Part shown: piece by piece, positions 27,525-36,349 of the stretch
How the letters are laid out: each line of letters opens with the position of its first letter
Numbering within the stretch: the stretch's first letter is position 1
Origin: Corynebacterium parakroppenstedtii
GTDB lineage: Bacteria; Actinomycetota; Actinomycetes; Mycobacteriales; Mycobacteriaceae
Assembly (NCBI RefSeq): GCF_019754935.1
Contig: NZ_JAGSOA010000001.1
Coordinates: 1,364,001 to 1,428,000 of the forward strand
DNA: 64,000 nucleotides
Reading direction: 5' to 3'
Position numbers and translations under genes: made by a program
The notes under the pieces: model-generated
Database searches by the model: none
Seen by the model: only the letters and a program-made list of their open reading frames with translations
Told to the model about the DNA's origin: nothing

Positions 27525-28703
27525 GTGGAGGAAAACCTGCAAGTGGGGGATAAGAGCCCTCGCGTCGCGGAGGTTCGCACGATCCTCACGAAGGTTGGTC
27601 TTCTTAAGCACCCGGTGTCGGAGCACACCAGCACCGACCAGTGGGCTGATGGTGACGATGACTTCGACTATGAACTCCAATCGGCGTTGCGAGCATTTCA
27701 GCAGCAGCGAGGAGTTCTTGCCGACGGGGTCATCAACGACCACACCCTTCGCCTCTTGCGCGAGGCTACCTATTCGCTGGGGGCTCGCGTTCTGCTGTAT
27801 GACCCATCATCGCCGATGCAGGGTGATGATGTTGCCCAGCTGCAATCTCACCTGCAGGAACTTGGTTTCTATTCCTCCCAGATTGATGGACAGTTTTCCC
27901 ATGACACGTATAGCGCACTGAAAAATTATCAGCGTGATTATGGGCTTACTGTCGACGGTGTCTGTGGACCGGACACATTGAAGGCGCTGTCTTACCTGGG
28001 GCGGAGCATTACGGGTGGCTCGCGGGCTGCAATCCAGGAGCGTGAGACCGTCCGTGCTGCAGGTCCGCAGTTGTCGGGTAAGCGCATTGTGATTGATCCG
28101 GGGCTGGGGCTTTCCACGCCTGGTCATGTTGTGCGTGGCCCTTATGGTGAGCTGACCGAAGAAGAGATTTTGTGGGACATCGCGACGCGGCTAGAGGGTC
28201 GCATGGTCGCGACGGGTATCGAGACGATTATTTCGCGCCCGCGCCAGGCTAATTCGACTGATTCGGAGCGGGCCGACATTGCTAATGCTTTCGGTGCGGA
28301 TCTAGTCATCAGCCTGCGATGTGATTGGTATCACAATGAGCGTGCGGAGGGCTGTGCGTCGTTTTATTTCGGCTCACCGCGCGGCCATTCGTCGATTACC
28401 GGCGAGTTATTGTCGGGCTATATTCAGCGAGAAATTGTAGCCCGGACGCCGCTACAGAATTGTCGTAACCATGCTCGTACGTGGGATGTATTGCGCCTCA
28501 CGTCCATGCCGACGGTGGAAATCGTTTTGGGTTATCTTTCCAATCCACACGATACTGCTGTGCTAGTAGATCCGAACTACCGTGATGTCATCACAGAGGC
28601 CATGTTGATCGCGGTGAAGCGGTTGTACCTTGCTGATAATGATGATCAGCCGACGGGGACCTTTACATTTTCCGAACTACTCGAACTCGAATCACAGGGT
28701 TAA
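27525..28703 (+). CDS. cwlM: CwlM-type peptidoglycan regulator (degenerate amidase_3)
   Basis: A 392-residue protein with two peptidoglycan-binding-1 domains (about residues 1-75 and 85-155) and a C-terminal amidase_3 fold (about 180-370). There is no signal peptide. The amidase zinc ligands are changed: the histidine of DPGHGG is leucine (IDPGLGLS) and that of SIHAN is arginine (ISLRCD), while glutamates in ELTEEE and TVEIVLGYLSN remain. M. tuberculosis CwlM shows a similar loss. It is a cytoplasmic, PknB-phosphorylated activator of MurA rather than a hydrolase, and this protein is probably the same. The C terminus PTGTFTFSELL is a shared signature. The start is GTG 27525. Confidence 0.9.
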   Translation: MEENLQVGDKSPRVAEVRTILTKVGLLKHPVSEHTSTDQWADGDDDFDYELQSALRAFQQQRGVLADGVINDHTLRLLREATYSLGARVLLYDPSSPMQGDDVAQLQSHLQELGFYSSQIDGQFSHDTYSALKNYQRDYGLTVDGVCGPDTLKALSYLGRSITGGSRAAIQERETVRAAGPQLSGKRIVIDPGLGLSTPGHVVRGPYGELTEEEILWDIATRLEGRMVATGIETIISRPRQANSTDSERADIANAFGADLVISLRCDWYHNERAEGCASFYFGSPRGHSSITGELLSGYIQREIVARTPLQNCRNHARTWDVLRLTSMPTVEIVLGYLSNPHDTAVLVDPNYRDVITEAMLIAVKRLYLADNDDQPTGTFTFSELLELESQG

Positions 28704-28713
28704 CGACGCAGCG

Positions 28714-28946
28714 CTAACCTTTTAGCCACGGTGACGTAAATGGGCGGTGACACCCGTCTGTCATATGCCAGGTAATTTCTAGTTTGTCTTCAGTACCGTC
28801 AGGCAGGCCCTCGGCCAGCTCGATAGCCTCACGGACGTAAAAATCGAGTTGCCTGAAATTAGGAGCCCCCGTGGAGACCCCATCGAGGTTGGTTACGGTG
28901 GCTAGCCAGTTCTTCCCTCGCGGGTGATATTAGCGGTGTAGGTCAT
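28714..28946 (-). pseudogene. HicB-like antitoxin remnant, frameshifted
   Basis: On the minus strand an ATG at 28946, with AAAAGG 9 bases upstream, opens MTYTANITREGR and then hits a TAG at 28902-28904. Shifting one base at about 28909-28911 restores WLATVTNLDGVSTGAPNFRQ and VREAIELAEGLPDGTED up to a TAG at 28714-28716. The composite of about 77 residues resembles HicB-family antitoxin proteins, with the W-x-A-x-V-x-x-L-x-G-V-x-T strand pattern and V-R-E-A-I-x-L-A helix. A single-base deletion (AAC to AC) would explain it. A sequencing error is the alternative. Confidence 0.6.
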
Positions 28947-29127
28947 AGTAACCATCCTTTTCCGCGTGCTGGTTCCAACTGTTTTCAATACTTCGTAACG
29001 TTCCCACGGGTAGGTCAAATCTTTATGACATTGGTGAATGACTCGTTCCCCGTCATTCGCGACAACCACGACGGTTTCAAGGAAACGGGCGTGAGGATCG
29101 AACCCCCTGCTTAGTCGCCGAGAGCAT
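28947..29127 (-). pseudogene. coding remnant of unknown family with G5-run frameshift
   Basis: Five bases below the stop codon of the RHH gene, an ATG at 29127 opens MLSATKQG and then runs out of frame at a G5 run (C at 29103-29107 on the plus strand). Losing one G continues as FDPHARFLETVVVVANDG, ERVIHQCHKDLTYPWERY and EVLKTV, and this frame reads without a stop into the HicB-like remnant. The coherent, charged composition suggests a once-real protein. I do not recognise the family. Confidence 0.45.
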
Positions 29128-29131
29128 TACC

Positions 29132-29380
29132 TCATGCATCGGGATTTGAATGGGTAATGGCGTACCGAATGGCCTCAGAGCGGTTCATTTCAAGTCGGTC
29201 GGCGAGCTGATCGAGTGCGGCTAACTCCGCAGCCGTCAGATGCACCGTTACGACGTGGGTGGGTCGGATGCCTTGGCCAGGGTAGCTGCGACCACGAGTT
29301 ATGAGTCTATCGACGTTGTAACCGTCTTTCGCCTCGGCGACGTAAGTGGCTAATTGGTCATCAGTGAGACGGACAGGCAT
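29132..29380 (-). CDS. ribbon-helix-helix (CopG/Arc-like) DNA-binding protein, putative antitoxin
   Basis: A small protein of 82 residues. The C-terminal half, HVVTVHLTAAELAALDQLAD then RLEMNRSEAIRYAI, is a ribbon-helix-helix domain: one strand followed by two helices with the typical N-R-S-E-A-I-R turn. The N-terminal half (MPVRLTDDQLATYVAEAKDG) is a separate short helical segment. Such proteins are often antitoxins or autorepressors. Two frame-disrupted genes follow on the same strand within 5 bases, so this appears to be the surviving first gene of a decayed small operon. The start at 29380 is preceded by a TACGAT -10-like element with no Shine-Dalgarno site, so it may be leaderless. Confidence 0.7.
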   Translation of the reverse strand: MPVRLTDDQLATYVAEAKDGYNVDRLITRGRSYPGQGIRPTHVVTVHLTAAELAALDQLADRLEMNRSEAIRYAITHSNPDA

Positions 29381-29530
29381 GCAGATATCGTAATACAAAA
29401 GCGGTGTCATTTAGTTTCGGTTTTTAGTACTTACCTTCAATCGTGGTCCTTATCTTTTGGGTATGGGGAGGTACGTGAAGCCGAAGCCTCAATGGGCGTC
29501 CAACTCCATCTACTCAACTCTGTGACTGTG

Positions 29531-30256
29531 CTAGTGGGCTCCCATGCCGACTTTGATCCGGAATCCCATGGTGACAGTCGCTTCCCACAGACTCTCTTCA
29601 ACAGCCGCGAAAAGGTTTCCCGTGTCGGGGAGTTCCATGCGATATCGCGGGAAAGCCGGATCGTCGGCAGCGACCTCAAAACCCCGCTCTTCCAGCACGT
29701 CGGAACACAAGATCGGAGCATGTCGGGGAATAAGTGGACTGGTCGCCTTATCGGCTGGTGACGCGGTTGGGCGAACGGCAAAGCATTCCACGGCTCGTAC
29801 TCCGCGGCGGGATAATTCGTCGACGGCAGCGTCGATAAGTCGGTGTTCTAAGAAGAGTCCCTGGTAGGGCGGTGGAACATGCACTGTAGAAATGAGCACT
29901 GCGTCATCGCTGACTGGCCCTGTTGGGAAAGCTAGGCGCCCGGGAAGGCTGGCCGGTGGTGCGAAGACCACGGTGGCAGCAGGGACCGCTAAGTCCGCGT
30001 TTGCTCCGGACGTCACGTACGCGGTGAAGGCGCAGGGCCCCCACGTGGTGAGGGTGTTGTGCATCCACAATTCTTTATCCAGCCGAGGGTTCCCGGAATC
30101 CACGTTTTTCGGTTGACCAGCTGGTCCTGAGGACTGCGACGCGGTGTCATCGTGATTTTGCGCGCCAGGCTGGGTTGTCCAAAAAGTGTTGGTCGCGGCT
30201 GTCCCGGCAAGGTCCCCCAGGGTGTCAAGGGTGAGCGGGTGTACAACTATTCGCAT
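29531..30256 (-). CDS. GNAT-like acetyltransferase family protein (Rv3916c-position)
   Basis: A 241-residue cytoplasmic protein downstream of parB with a 4-base gap, in the same place as M. tuberculosis Rv3916c and its corynebacterial counterparts. The middle contains VLISTVHVPPPYQGLFLEHRL followed by DAAVDELSRRGVRAVECFAV, which fits the acetyl-CoA binding strand-helix of GNAT enzymes, with a degenerate P-loop. A variable insert (DDTASQSSGPAGQP) follows the first helix. The start ATG at 30256 (MRIVVHPLTLDTLG) fits the family; the frame is open upstream into parB. The substrate is unknown. Confidence 0.7.
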   Translation of the reverse strand: MRIVVHPLTLDTLGDLAGTAATNTFWTTQPGAQNHDDTASQSSGPAGQPKNVDSGNPRLDKELWMHNTLTTWGPCAFTAYVTSGANADLAVPAATVVFAPPASLPGRLAFPTGPVSDDAVLISTVHVPPPYQGLFLEHRLIDAAVDELSRRGVRAVECFAVRPTASPADKATSPLIPRHAPILCSDVLEERGFEVAADDPAFPRYRMELPDTGNLFAAVEESLWEATVTMGFRIKVGMGAH

Positions 30257-30260
30257 GGGT

Positions 30261-31676
30261 CTAGTGGCGTTCTTCCTCCGTACGAGAAGCATCGTGATGT
30301 CCACTAGGGGAGTGCGGGCCACTATCTACCCCATTGCTGGGTTCCTGGGCCTTTAGCATTGCGATAATGCGGTCGAAGTCCTCCATACCCGCGAACTCGA
30401 CAACAATCTTGCCTTTCTTAGCCCCCATCTGCACTTTCACGTTGGTATCCAAGTAATCGCCGAACGTGTCTGCCCAGTGAGTCATTTTTTCGGGCTGTGG
30501 GCGGGGAGCACGTGGCTCCTTCTTCTTTGGTTCGTTTTCTCCTCGGTTGATAAGGGTGACAGCTTCTTCTGTCGCACGCACCGACAGGCCTTCCGCCACA
30601 ATGCGTTCAGCGAGCTTGATTTGAGCATCAGGACCCTGCGTTACTCCCATGAGAGCGCGAGCATGCCCCGCGGACAACACTCCTGCAGCTACTCGACGTT
30701 GCACGGGTAGCGGAAGTTGGAGAAGACGAATGGTGTTTGAGATAACTGGCCGGGAACGACCGAGTCGAGTGGCTAACTCTGCCTGGGTGACGCCAAATTC
30801 CTCGAGTAGCTGCTGGTAGGCCGCACCTTCCTCCAAGGGGTTGAGCTGCACACGGTGGATATTTTCCAGAAGCGCATCCCTCAACATGGTGTCATCGTCG
30901 GCTTCGCGAACGATAGAGGGGATAGCTTCTAGATCTGCTAGTTGGGCGGCACGCAGGCGGCGTTCGCCCATGATGAGTTCAAATTTTCCAGGTTCCGACG
31001 CCTGACGCACGACGATGGGCTGGAGGAGACCGAACTCACGGATCGAATGGGCTAATTCACGCAGTGCTTCTTGGTCGAAGTCCTGGCGCGGATTTTTTTC
31101 GTTCCTGATGATCGCGTTGATCGGGAGCTCGCGATATGTTGCGGCCTCGTCGCTAATGAGCGGTTCCTGCGGTGTATTTTCACTCTGCTGTTCAGCTTGG
31201 GCGGCTGATGCTGAATCAGAAGCTCCCTGAGCCTTTGCCTTTTTAGCAGTCGACGATGCGGTCCGGTTCCTATCGCGTGCGGCTTCTTTTCTCTCCGCCG
31301 CTGCACGCTGTCCTAAACTCGACCGGTTTTTCGGCAGCCCTGCTTTCGTTCGTCCATGGTGGGTGTCTGCCGTAGCCGCGCCCTTATTATCGGCACTCTT
31401 ACCGCTCTTCCCGCTACTACTTGTCTGAGCATTTGCATCCTCCGATGACGAAACGCTATCTGATTTCGTGTCGTCGGCTGAGCGGTCCACATTCTGACCA
31501 CGACGCGGGCTTTTCGTCAGGGAGTACCAGGACGGTTCCGGAGCGCTGTTGCTACCTCGGTTCGCTCCAAAGATGACGTCGGCTGCGTCGTTGCCAATCT
31601 GTGGTTTTGCCGGTCCCGTGGGGATCAAGGAGGCGAGTCCTTTACCGAGGCCACTCTTGCGTTTGGCTTCTGCCAT
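30261..31676 (-). CDS. parB: chromosome-partitioning protein ParB
   Basis: A parS-binding CTPase clamp of 471 residues. The N terminus [13 protein letters not shown] is the family's ParA-interacting peptide. A long Ser/Ala/Lys-rich linker (about residues 25-175) precedes the ParB/Srx domain with [18 protein letters not shown], the CTP-binding region [15 protein letters not shown] and [18 protein letters not shown], then the helix-turn-helix [21 protein letters not shown] dimerisation domain ends the protein. The linker is longer than usual, since most ParBs are 300-400 residues. The ATG at 31676 has AAGGA 9 bases upstream; an ATG at 31685 is too close to that site. It loads onto the six parS sites around the origin. 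Confidence 0.95.
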   Translation of the reverse strand: MAEAKRKSGLGKGLASLIPTGPAKPQIGNDAADVIFGANRGSNSAPEPSWYSLTKSPRRGQNVDRSADDTKSDSVSSSEDANAQTSSSGKSGKSADNKGAATADTHHGRTKAGLPKNRSSLGQRAAAERKEAARDRNRTASSTAKKAKAQGASDSASAAQAEQQSENTPQEPLISDEAATYRELPINAIIRNEKNPRQDFDQEALRELAHSIREFGLLQPIVVRQASEPGKFELIMGERRLRAAQLADLEAIPSIVREADDDTMLRDALLENIHRVQLNPLEEGAAYQQLLEEFGVTQAELATRLGRSRPVISNTIRLLQLPLPVQRRVAAGVLSAGHARALMGVTQGPDAQIKLAERIVAEGLSVRATEEAVTLINRGENEPKKKEPRAPRPQPEKMTHWADTFGDYLDTNVKVQMGAKKGKIVVEFAGMEDFDRIIAMLKAQEPSNGVDSGPHSPSGHHDASRTEEERH

Positions 31677-32002
31677 GACGTTCATCCTTATCGTTGTGGA
31701 GAATCTGCGCCGGGATCCGGGGGACCACCGAGTGCAGGTTCGTCGATCGATCGTCGATTATGAGGAAATTATTAAATAGTGAGGGTTACAGGCGTCTAGT
31801 GGCCCAATTACATTGTGCCCCGTAGCCTAGTCAGTTTTTCATCGTCGTAGGGAAACTCTGCGGAACGTGTACGGCCCGATCCGAGTGCAACCCGAATGTT
31901 TCACGTGAAACATTGTGGAACCACGCTCATCGATTCTTCCCGACGTGACACCCGCGAATTTCGGGCACCGAGTTCCAAACTCCGAATCTCCGGCGCCGAG
32001 TG
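31677..32002. other. parB-parA intergenic region holding a parS site
   Basis: A 326-base gap between parA and parB on the minus strand. It contains one perfect parS site (31897-31912). It also has short GC-rich repeats around CACCGAG/GCCGAG near 31968-32001. No open frame with a ribosome-binding site was found. A promoter for parB may lie here. Confidence 0.5.
31897..31912. promoter_or_regulatory. parS site 1
   Basis: Perfect 16-base palindrome TGTTTCACGTGAAACA, the ParB-binding parS consensus, between parB and parA. Confidence 0.95.
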
Positions 32003-32947
32003 TTACGCAGTATGACGGCCACGGCGGGGGTCCGCGTTTTGCAATGGGGACTCCGGCTCTCGACGGGCAAGCTCCTCGACAGCAGCCATATACGCCGCCG
32101 ACCCAGGGGAGCCCGCATCGTGCTCGATCACGGTCTGCCCGTAGCTCGGCGCTTCAGACACGCGAACATTCCGGGGGATAACACGATCAAACACCAGCGA
32201 CCCGAACGACTCGCGGACATCGTTCTCCACATCATGCGAGAGATTCGTTCGGCTGTCGTACATGGTCAGCAACACACCGGTGATATCGAGATTCGGGTTG
32301 AGAGCCTCACGAATCAGGCGGACGTTTTCGGTCAGCTGCGTCACGCCCTCAAGAGCGTAAAACTCGCACTGAATCGGAATGATAATTTCATTCGCGCCGG
32401 TCAGCCCGTTAATCGTCAGAAGGCCCAATGATGGGGGACAGTCAATGAAGATGTAATCAAACCCCATATCGTCGATACCCTCGTCACCGAGCATTTGCGC
32501 TACGCGATACTCACGGTTGTACCCGTTAGCCAGTTCCATTTCCGCACCGGCGAGATCAATGGTGGCCGGAATAGTGAACATATTGGGGTTCGACGGGTGA
32601 GCTTGAACGGCATCCTTCGGCTCAATTTCCCCAATAATGACTTCATAGGTGGATGGAGTACCTTCCGCCCGGTGCTCGGCACTGAGGGCTGTGGACGCAT
32701 TTCCCTGTGGATCAAGGTCCACCACCAGCACTTTTTGACCCCGCAGCGACAGTGCCCACGCTAAATTAACAGTCGACGTGGTCTTCCCGACGCCACCTTT
32801 CTGGTTCGCCAACGCAATTTTCCGCGTATGGCGAGGTCGTGGAAGGGGCTTCATCGTCCCTGATTGAAACCGCGCGGCCCGTCGGGCTTGTTCTTCTATG
32901 CTGTTGTCGTCGTCATAGTCATACCCGTCCGACGAAACCCTGCCCAT
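32003..32947 (-). CDS. parA: chromosome-partitioning ATPase ParA
   Basis: Deviant Walker-type ATPase of 314 residues that positions ParB-origin complexes. The deviant Walker A motif is NQKGGVGKTTSTVNLAWAL, Walker A' is VLVVDLDPQGNAST, and Walker B is DYIFIDCPPSLGLLTING. The first 45 residues are acidic (DGYDYDDDNSIEEQARR) and may be the contact for polar or ParB partners. The ATG at 32947 has AAAGGA 7 bases upstream; an earlier in-frame ATG at 32977 is less likely. It stands upstream of parB, and rsmG lies 135 bases further upstream on the same strand. Confidence 0.95.
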   Translation of the reverse strand: MGRVSSDGYDYDDDNSIEEQARRAARFQSGTMKPLPRPRHTRKIALANQKGGVGKTTSTVNLAWALSLRGQKVLVVDLDPQGNASTALSAEHRAEGTPSTYEVIIGEIEPKDAVQAHPSNPNMFTIPATIDLAGAEMELANGYNREYRVAQMLGDEGIDDMGFDYIFIDCPPSLGLLTINGLTGANEIIIPIQCEFYALEGVTQLTENVRLIREALNPNLDITGVLLTMYDSRTNLSHDVENDVRESFGSLVFDRVIPRNVRVSEAPSYGQTVIEHDAGSPGSAAYMAAVEELARREPESPLQNADPRRGRHTA

Positions 32948-33082
32948 GTTCCCGTCCTTTGTGTCCGTGTTGTACAACTTCCGTGTGGCTGTCCGCCGTT
33001 TTCGTAACCTGGCTTATCCTAGCCGGATTCGCGGGAACAAACTAGCGTTCCTGGTCGAGCAATCGGCGGCTCATGCCGAGTA

Positions 33083-33844
33083 TCAGCGACGTTCGCAACG
33101 CACGACGATGGTTGCCTCGGGCAAGACGCCTGCCCCCGCCTCGACGACTGAACATTTTCCGCCCCCGGCTGAGCTGATAGCCCTCTGGTCTCGCTCGATC
33201 TCTTCGTGAGCGCTTGCACCCTTCATCGCCAACACCAAGCCATGCTGCCTGGTCAATGGCAGCGACCATCCCATGAGTTTCCCCAGTGGCGCGACTGCTC
33301 TGCTCGTCACGTAGTCGGCCCCGCGATTCTGTCGCTTGATCGTCTTTTCTTCGGCACGGCCACGAACCACTGACACATTATCCAATTCAAGCTTGCCGAC
33401 GATTTCCTTAAGGTAATTCACGCGTCGTAGCTGTGGCTCAATAAGCGTGATGTCTAAGTCTGGCCGCGCGATGGCGAGGGGAATGCCCGGAAGCCCGGCG
33501 CCGCTTCCGATGTCGACGACGCGCGAATCGCGGTGCATCAGTTCGCCAATCACAGCGCAGTTGAGAATGTGGCGTTCCCACAGACGTGGTGCTTCGCGAG
33601 GTCCGATGAGTCCGCGGACGGTCGCGTCGCTGCGTAACGACTCGTGGTAGGCAACGGCGAGAGAGAGGCGATCACCAAAAACAGTCGCCGCCTCCGGGGG
33701 AGTGGCCGGGGCTTCATTGGCGCGGGGATCGTTATCTACGCCCTGAGCGTTATCGGCATCCGGAACATCGCTCATACCCCGAGCGCGATCGTCGCCACCG
33801 TGCTCGATGGATGTTTCACGTGAAACATTGTGTCGGTCAGTCAT
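33083..33844 (-). CDS. rsmG: 16S rRNA (guanine527-N7)-methyltransferase RsmG
   Basis: SAM-dependent methyltransferase of 253 residues that modifies 16S rRNA. The SAM motif VVDIGSGAGLPGIPLAIARPD is complete, followed by LIEPQLRRVNYLKEIV and the RAVAPLGKLMGWSLPL segment typical of GidB/RsmG. Its N-terminal 45 residues are an unconserved acidic leader. A parS site (33812-33827) lies inside the coding frame and is translated NVSRET, as often found in this gene. A later ATG at 33775 is also possible. Loss of RsmG function causes low-level streptomycin resistance in other bacteria. Confidence 0.95.
   Translation of the reverse strand: MTDRHNVSRETSIEHGGDDRARGMSDVPDADNAQGVDNDPRANEAPATPPEAATVFGDRLSLAVAYHESLRSDATVRGLIGPREAPRLWERHILNCAVIGELMHRDSRVVDIGSGAGLPGIPLAIARPDLDITLIEPQLRRVNYLKEIVGKLELDNVSVVRGRAEEKTIKRQNRGADYVTSRAVAPLGKLMGWSLPLTRQHGLVLAMKGASAHEEIERDQRAISSAGGGKCSVVEAGAGVLPEATIVVRCERR
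33812..33827. promoter_or_regulatory. parS site 2 (inside rsmG 5' end)
   Basis: Perfect TGTTTCACGTGAAACA palindrome lying within the first codons of rsmG. Confidence 0.95.
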
Positions 33845-33925
33845 TACCTGTTGTTACTACCTTGCTACTGGGTGCTTTGCTGTTCAGTACTCTGCTTCTG
33901 GATCGGATCTAATCGCTCACCGATG

Positions 33926-34423
33926 CTAGCGTACAGCGCCGTCAGATGTTTCACGTGAAACCACGACAGAGCGCATCGGCGGTAGCCCGGCACTCTCAGA
34001 GGTAAAGCCTTCCTCTTCCGCCACCCGGCTATGCACAGCAGCGCGCTCAAACGGATTCATCGGCCGGAGGACCACGGGCTCGCCCGTTTCACGCACTCGA
34101 TCTAACGCTTCTTCTGCCTCGGCGAAAAGACCCTGACGCTGAGCATCGCGATAACCGTCGATATCGAGAACAACCCCCGGAACGTCCTTAAACCCTGAAG
34201 CGCGAACTGCCAATCGCGTCAACATCTGCAAAGCATCGATGCCCTCGCCATGCCGGCCAATAAGTTGCGCGCAATCGCCGCCCGGAAGTTCCACAAATGG
34301 TCGACCTTGAGTGACTCCATAGTCAATATCGCCATCGAGATCGGCGGCGTCTAAAAGCTCTTCGATGTAATCAGCAGCTGACTCTGCAGCACGGTCGGTA
34401 TTGTTCACAGGGCCTTCGTTCAT
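33926..34423 (-). CDS. khpB: KhpB/Jag-like KH-R3H RNA-binding protein
   Basis: A 165-residue RNA-binding protein made of a KH domain with LIGRHGEGIDALQMLTRLA (the GxxG-type loop is GRHGEG) and an R3H domain with MNPFERAAVHSRVAEEEG. The N-terminal Jag domain of firmicute proteins is missing, as usual in actinobacteria. The last residues SVVVSRETSDGAVR include the translated parS site at 33947-33962. A terminator separates it from yidC. A CATAAT box lies 9 bases before the ATG with no good Shine-Dalgarno site, so it probably has its own, perhaps leaderless, promoter. Confidence 0.92.
   Translation of the reverse strand: MNEGPVNNTDRAAESAADYIEELLDAADLDGDIDYGVTQGRPFVELPGGDCAQLIGRHGEGIDALQMLTRLAVRASGFKDVPGVVLDIDGYRDAQRQGLFAEAEEALDRVRETGEPVVLRPMNPFERAAVHSRVAEEEGFTSESAGLPPMRSVVVSRETSDGAVR
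33947..33962. promoter_or_regulatory. parS site 3 (inside khpB 3' end)
   Basis: TGTTTCACGTGAAACC, which matches parS at 15 of 16 positions; the last base is C instead of A. It lies in the final codons of khpB. Confidence 0.85.
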
Positions 34424-34604
34424 GCCTCAATTATGCGCGCCGAAAGGGGAGTGCGGTAGGGGTAAGGGCGTTTTCAACCCCCATAATCACGTGTCCGAGA
34501 GTTCACATGACACGCCGACGACGGCGTCGATAATTGAAGCACACCACTACGTGAAGCACGCTGCTACGTGAAGTAAGCCGCCGCATTAACCTCCCCACCA
34601 CATG

Positions 34605-34632
34605 AAAAAAGGAGGGCCGGCAAGCCCTCCTT
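34605..34632 (-). terminator. Rho-independent terminator after yidC
   Basis: Stem GGAGGGC/GCCCTCC (34611-34617 with 34624-34630) around a 6-base loop. On the minus strand it is followed by TTTTTTCATG. It lies 50 bases after the yidC stop codon and ends the yidD-yidC transcript before khpB. The rest of the 258-base gap 34424-34681 shows no other feature. Confidence 0.9.
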
Positions 34633-34681
34633 CACGCCTCACGGCACATAGCGTCCCTTCGCGCGACGCCCGGTGCGGTTG

Positions 34682-35656
34682 TTATTTCTTCTTCTTGCCG
34701 CCCTTTTTCTTATTATTCTTCGGCTTCTGGCCAACCTTCGGTGCAGTGGCCCGCTGAGCTTCGGCCTTTGCCTTCTTTTCCTCTTCTTCTTCGCGGTCCA
34801 TCTTGTTGAAGAGTACAATTTGCTGGCCCAGGGTCCAGACGTTATTGGCCAGCATGTAGGTCAACAGTCCGATCTGCCAGAACATACCGGTGATCAGAAT
34901 CATGGCCGGGAACAGCCACAGCATCATGTTGTTCATCATGTTGGCTTGCATAGCCATCTGCGGGTTCTGAGCATTCTTCTTCGGATCGGCCGCCTGGCGC
35001 GCCTTATTCCTCCGCACCATATTCCGGGCGTTGAAGTGTGTAGCCAACGCAGAAATAATCATCAGCGGGATGGCCACCACGAGAATGTTAGTCCGCGTGA
35101 AATCAACGCTTCCGCTCGCGGAGAACGCGTCGAACGCTTTTTCCGGCATCCGAATGTAGGCCGACAGGGGAGCACCGAACAGCCGAGCGTCGAGGAAGGA
35201 CTGCACCTCGGTGGCACCAAACCCGTAGTTAGGAGTGTTGCGGGTCTGTTCGACGGTCATTCCTAGTTCGCCGTGGCCGGTACCCGTTCGGTTGAAGGAC
35301 CGGAGTACGTGGTACAGCGAAATAAAGATCGGCATCTGAACCAGAGCCGGTAGACACGAAGCCAAGGGATTGACGCCCATCTCCTTTTGGAGCTTGCGCA
35401 TCTCAATAGCTTGAGTCTGCTGGTCGTTCTTATATTTAGCCCGAATTTCCTGCATTTTCGGCTGCAGTTCCTGCATCTTCCGACCCGACCGCATTTGGTT
35501 CGCCATCGGCTTGAACAAGAAAATGCGGATGGTGAAGACCAGGAAGATAATGGACAACGCCCATGTCACGCCGGAATCCGGATTAAGGAATAATCCGAAG
35601 AATTTGTACCAGGCCAGCATGACCCAGGACACGGGGTAGTAGATGAAGTTAAGCAC
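34682..35656 (-). CDS. yidC: YidC/Oxa1 membrane protein insertase
   Basis: A 324-residue insertase that helps membrane proteins enter the lipid bilayer alone or with SecYEG. The conserved block LQKEMGVNPLASCLPALVQMP is present, as are the helices SIIFLVFTIRIFLFKP and LWLFPAMILITGMFWQIGLLTY. The protein ends in a long basic tail (KKGGKKKK) expected to contact ribosomes. The start is GTG 35656 with an AGGAG site 13 bases upstream. It is cotranscribed with yidD, which lies 90 bases upstream, and ends at a strong terminator. Confidence 0.95.
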   Translation of the reverse strand: MLNFIYYPVSWVMLAWYKFFGLFLNPDSGVTWALSIIFLVFTIRIFLFKPMANQMRSGRKMQELQPKMQEIRAKYKNDQQTQAIEMRKLQKEMGVNPLASCLPALVQMPIFISLYHVLRSFNRTGTGHGELGMTVEQTRNTPNYGFGATEVQSFLDARLFGAPLSAYIRMPEKAFDAFSASGSVDFTRTNILVVAIPLMIISALATHFNARNMVRRNKARQAADPKKNAQNPQMAMQANMMNNMMLWLFPAMILITGMFWQIGLLTYMLANNVWTLGQQIVLFNKMDREEEEEKKAKAEAQRATAPKVGQKPKNNKKKGGKKKK

Positions 35657-35746
35657 GGGGGTGCGTCGCTCCTAATCGTTTACGTTTTGGGACTGTGGGG
35701 CCGTGACTGTTCCGTGGACATCGCCATGATTGCACTCCATACCAAG

Positions 35747-36271
35747 TCACTGGCGGCTGTGTCGCCCACCAGCAGTATCGGTTGTGCCCTCACGATGGTT
35801 TCTGTCATCGTGCCCGTGCGCATCGTGTACACGTTCACGAGGTGTTCGTCGCGGGGGAACAGGATCCCACCCACCTGGATGCCATGGTCCACATTTCGAC
35901 AATCGAACCGCGGCCATGAGCACACCTCGTACAACACCGTACCTGCGGATGGCCGTCAGAGCGTAATTGCTACACGTAGGCTCAAATCGACACGAGGGTC
36001 CAGGTTTTAGCGGGCTTATTCCATATTGGTAAAAGAGTATCGCTTTTTCAGCCCACGATTGCCGACGACGATGCTCACGGCTATCTTTATCCTGGTCTGT
36101 CGAGCCAATGTCACGCTGGTCTATCGAGCCCACGCCACGGTCGTTGTGGAGTGGAGGAGGAGAAGGATGACGGTCAGCTGAACTCGTCGAGGCACCACGA
36201 ACGCGACTGCCCTGAGGTGGCAGTTCCGAATGTTTCACGTGAAACATCTGCATCCCGTGCCTGTCTACCAT
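35747..36271 (-). CDS. yidD: membrane protein insertion efficiency factor YidD
   Basis: The conserved YidD core sits at about residues 75-140: [20 protein letters not shown] then [16 protein letters not shown] and [14 protein letters not shown], with the family's three cysteines. YidD proteins are usually 70-110 residues, but this one has 174, with a 70-residue low-complexity head and a polar tail rich in His, Arg and Asp. Near the N terminus MFHVKH is the translation of parS (36231-36246). In-frame ATGs at 36253 and 36247 are alternative starts. It acts at the inner membrane beside YidC. Confidence 0.88.
   Translation of the reverse strand: MVDRHGMQMFHVKHSELPPQGSRVRGASTSSADRHPSPPPLHNDRGVGSIDQRDIGSTDQDKDSREHRRRQSWAEKAILFYQYGISPLKPGPSCRFEPTCSNYALTAIRRYGVVRGVLMAAVRLSKCGPWHPGGWDPVPPRRTPRERVHDAHGHDDRNHREGTTDTAGGRHSRQ
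36231..36246. promoter_or_regulatory. parS site 4 (inside yidD 5' end)
   Basis: Perfect TGTTTCACGTGAAACA, translated MFHVKH-like in the yidD frame. Confidence 0.95.
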
Positions 36272-36349
36272 GTGAGGTTATTAACGTCGGCGGCATTGTT
36301 CATGATTGATCATGCTGGTGTGCGCGATCGTTCTCGAATTCCAGCCGTC

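Noticed and set aside
29075-29110. A GGTTCGATCC motif on the minus strand resembling a tRNA T loop
   Set aside because: Only 4 of 5 T-stem pairs form and no matching acceptor or anticodon stem lies upstream; it is better read as part of the coding remnant.
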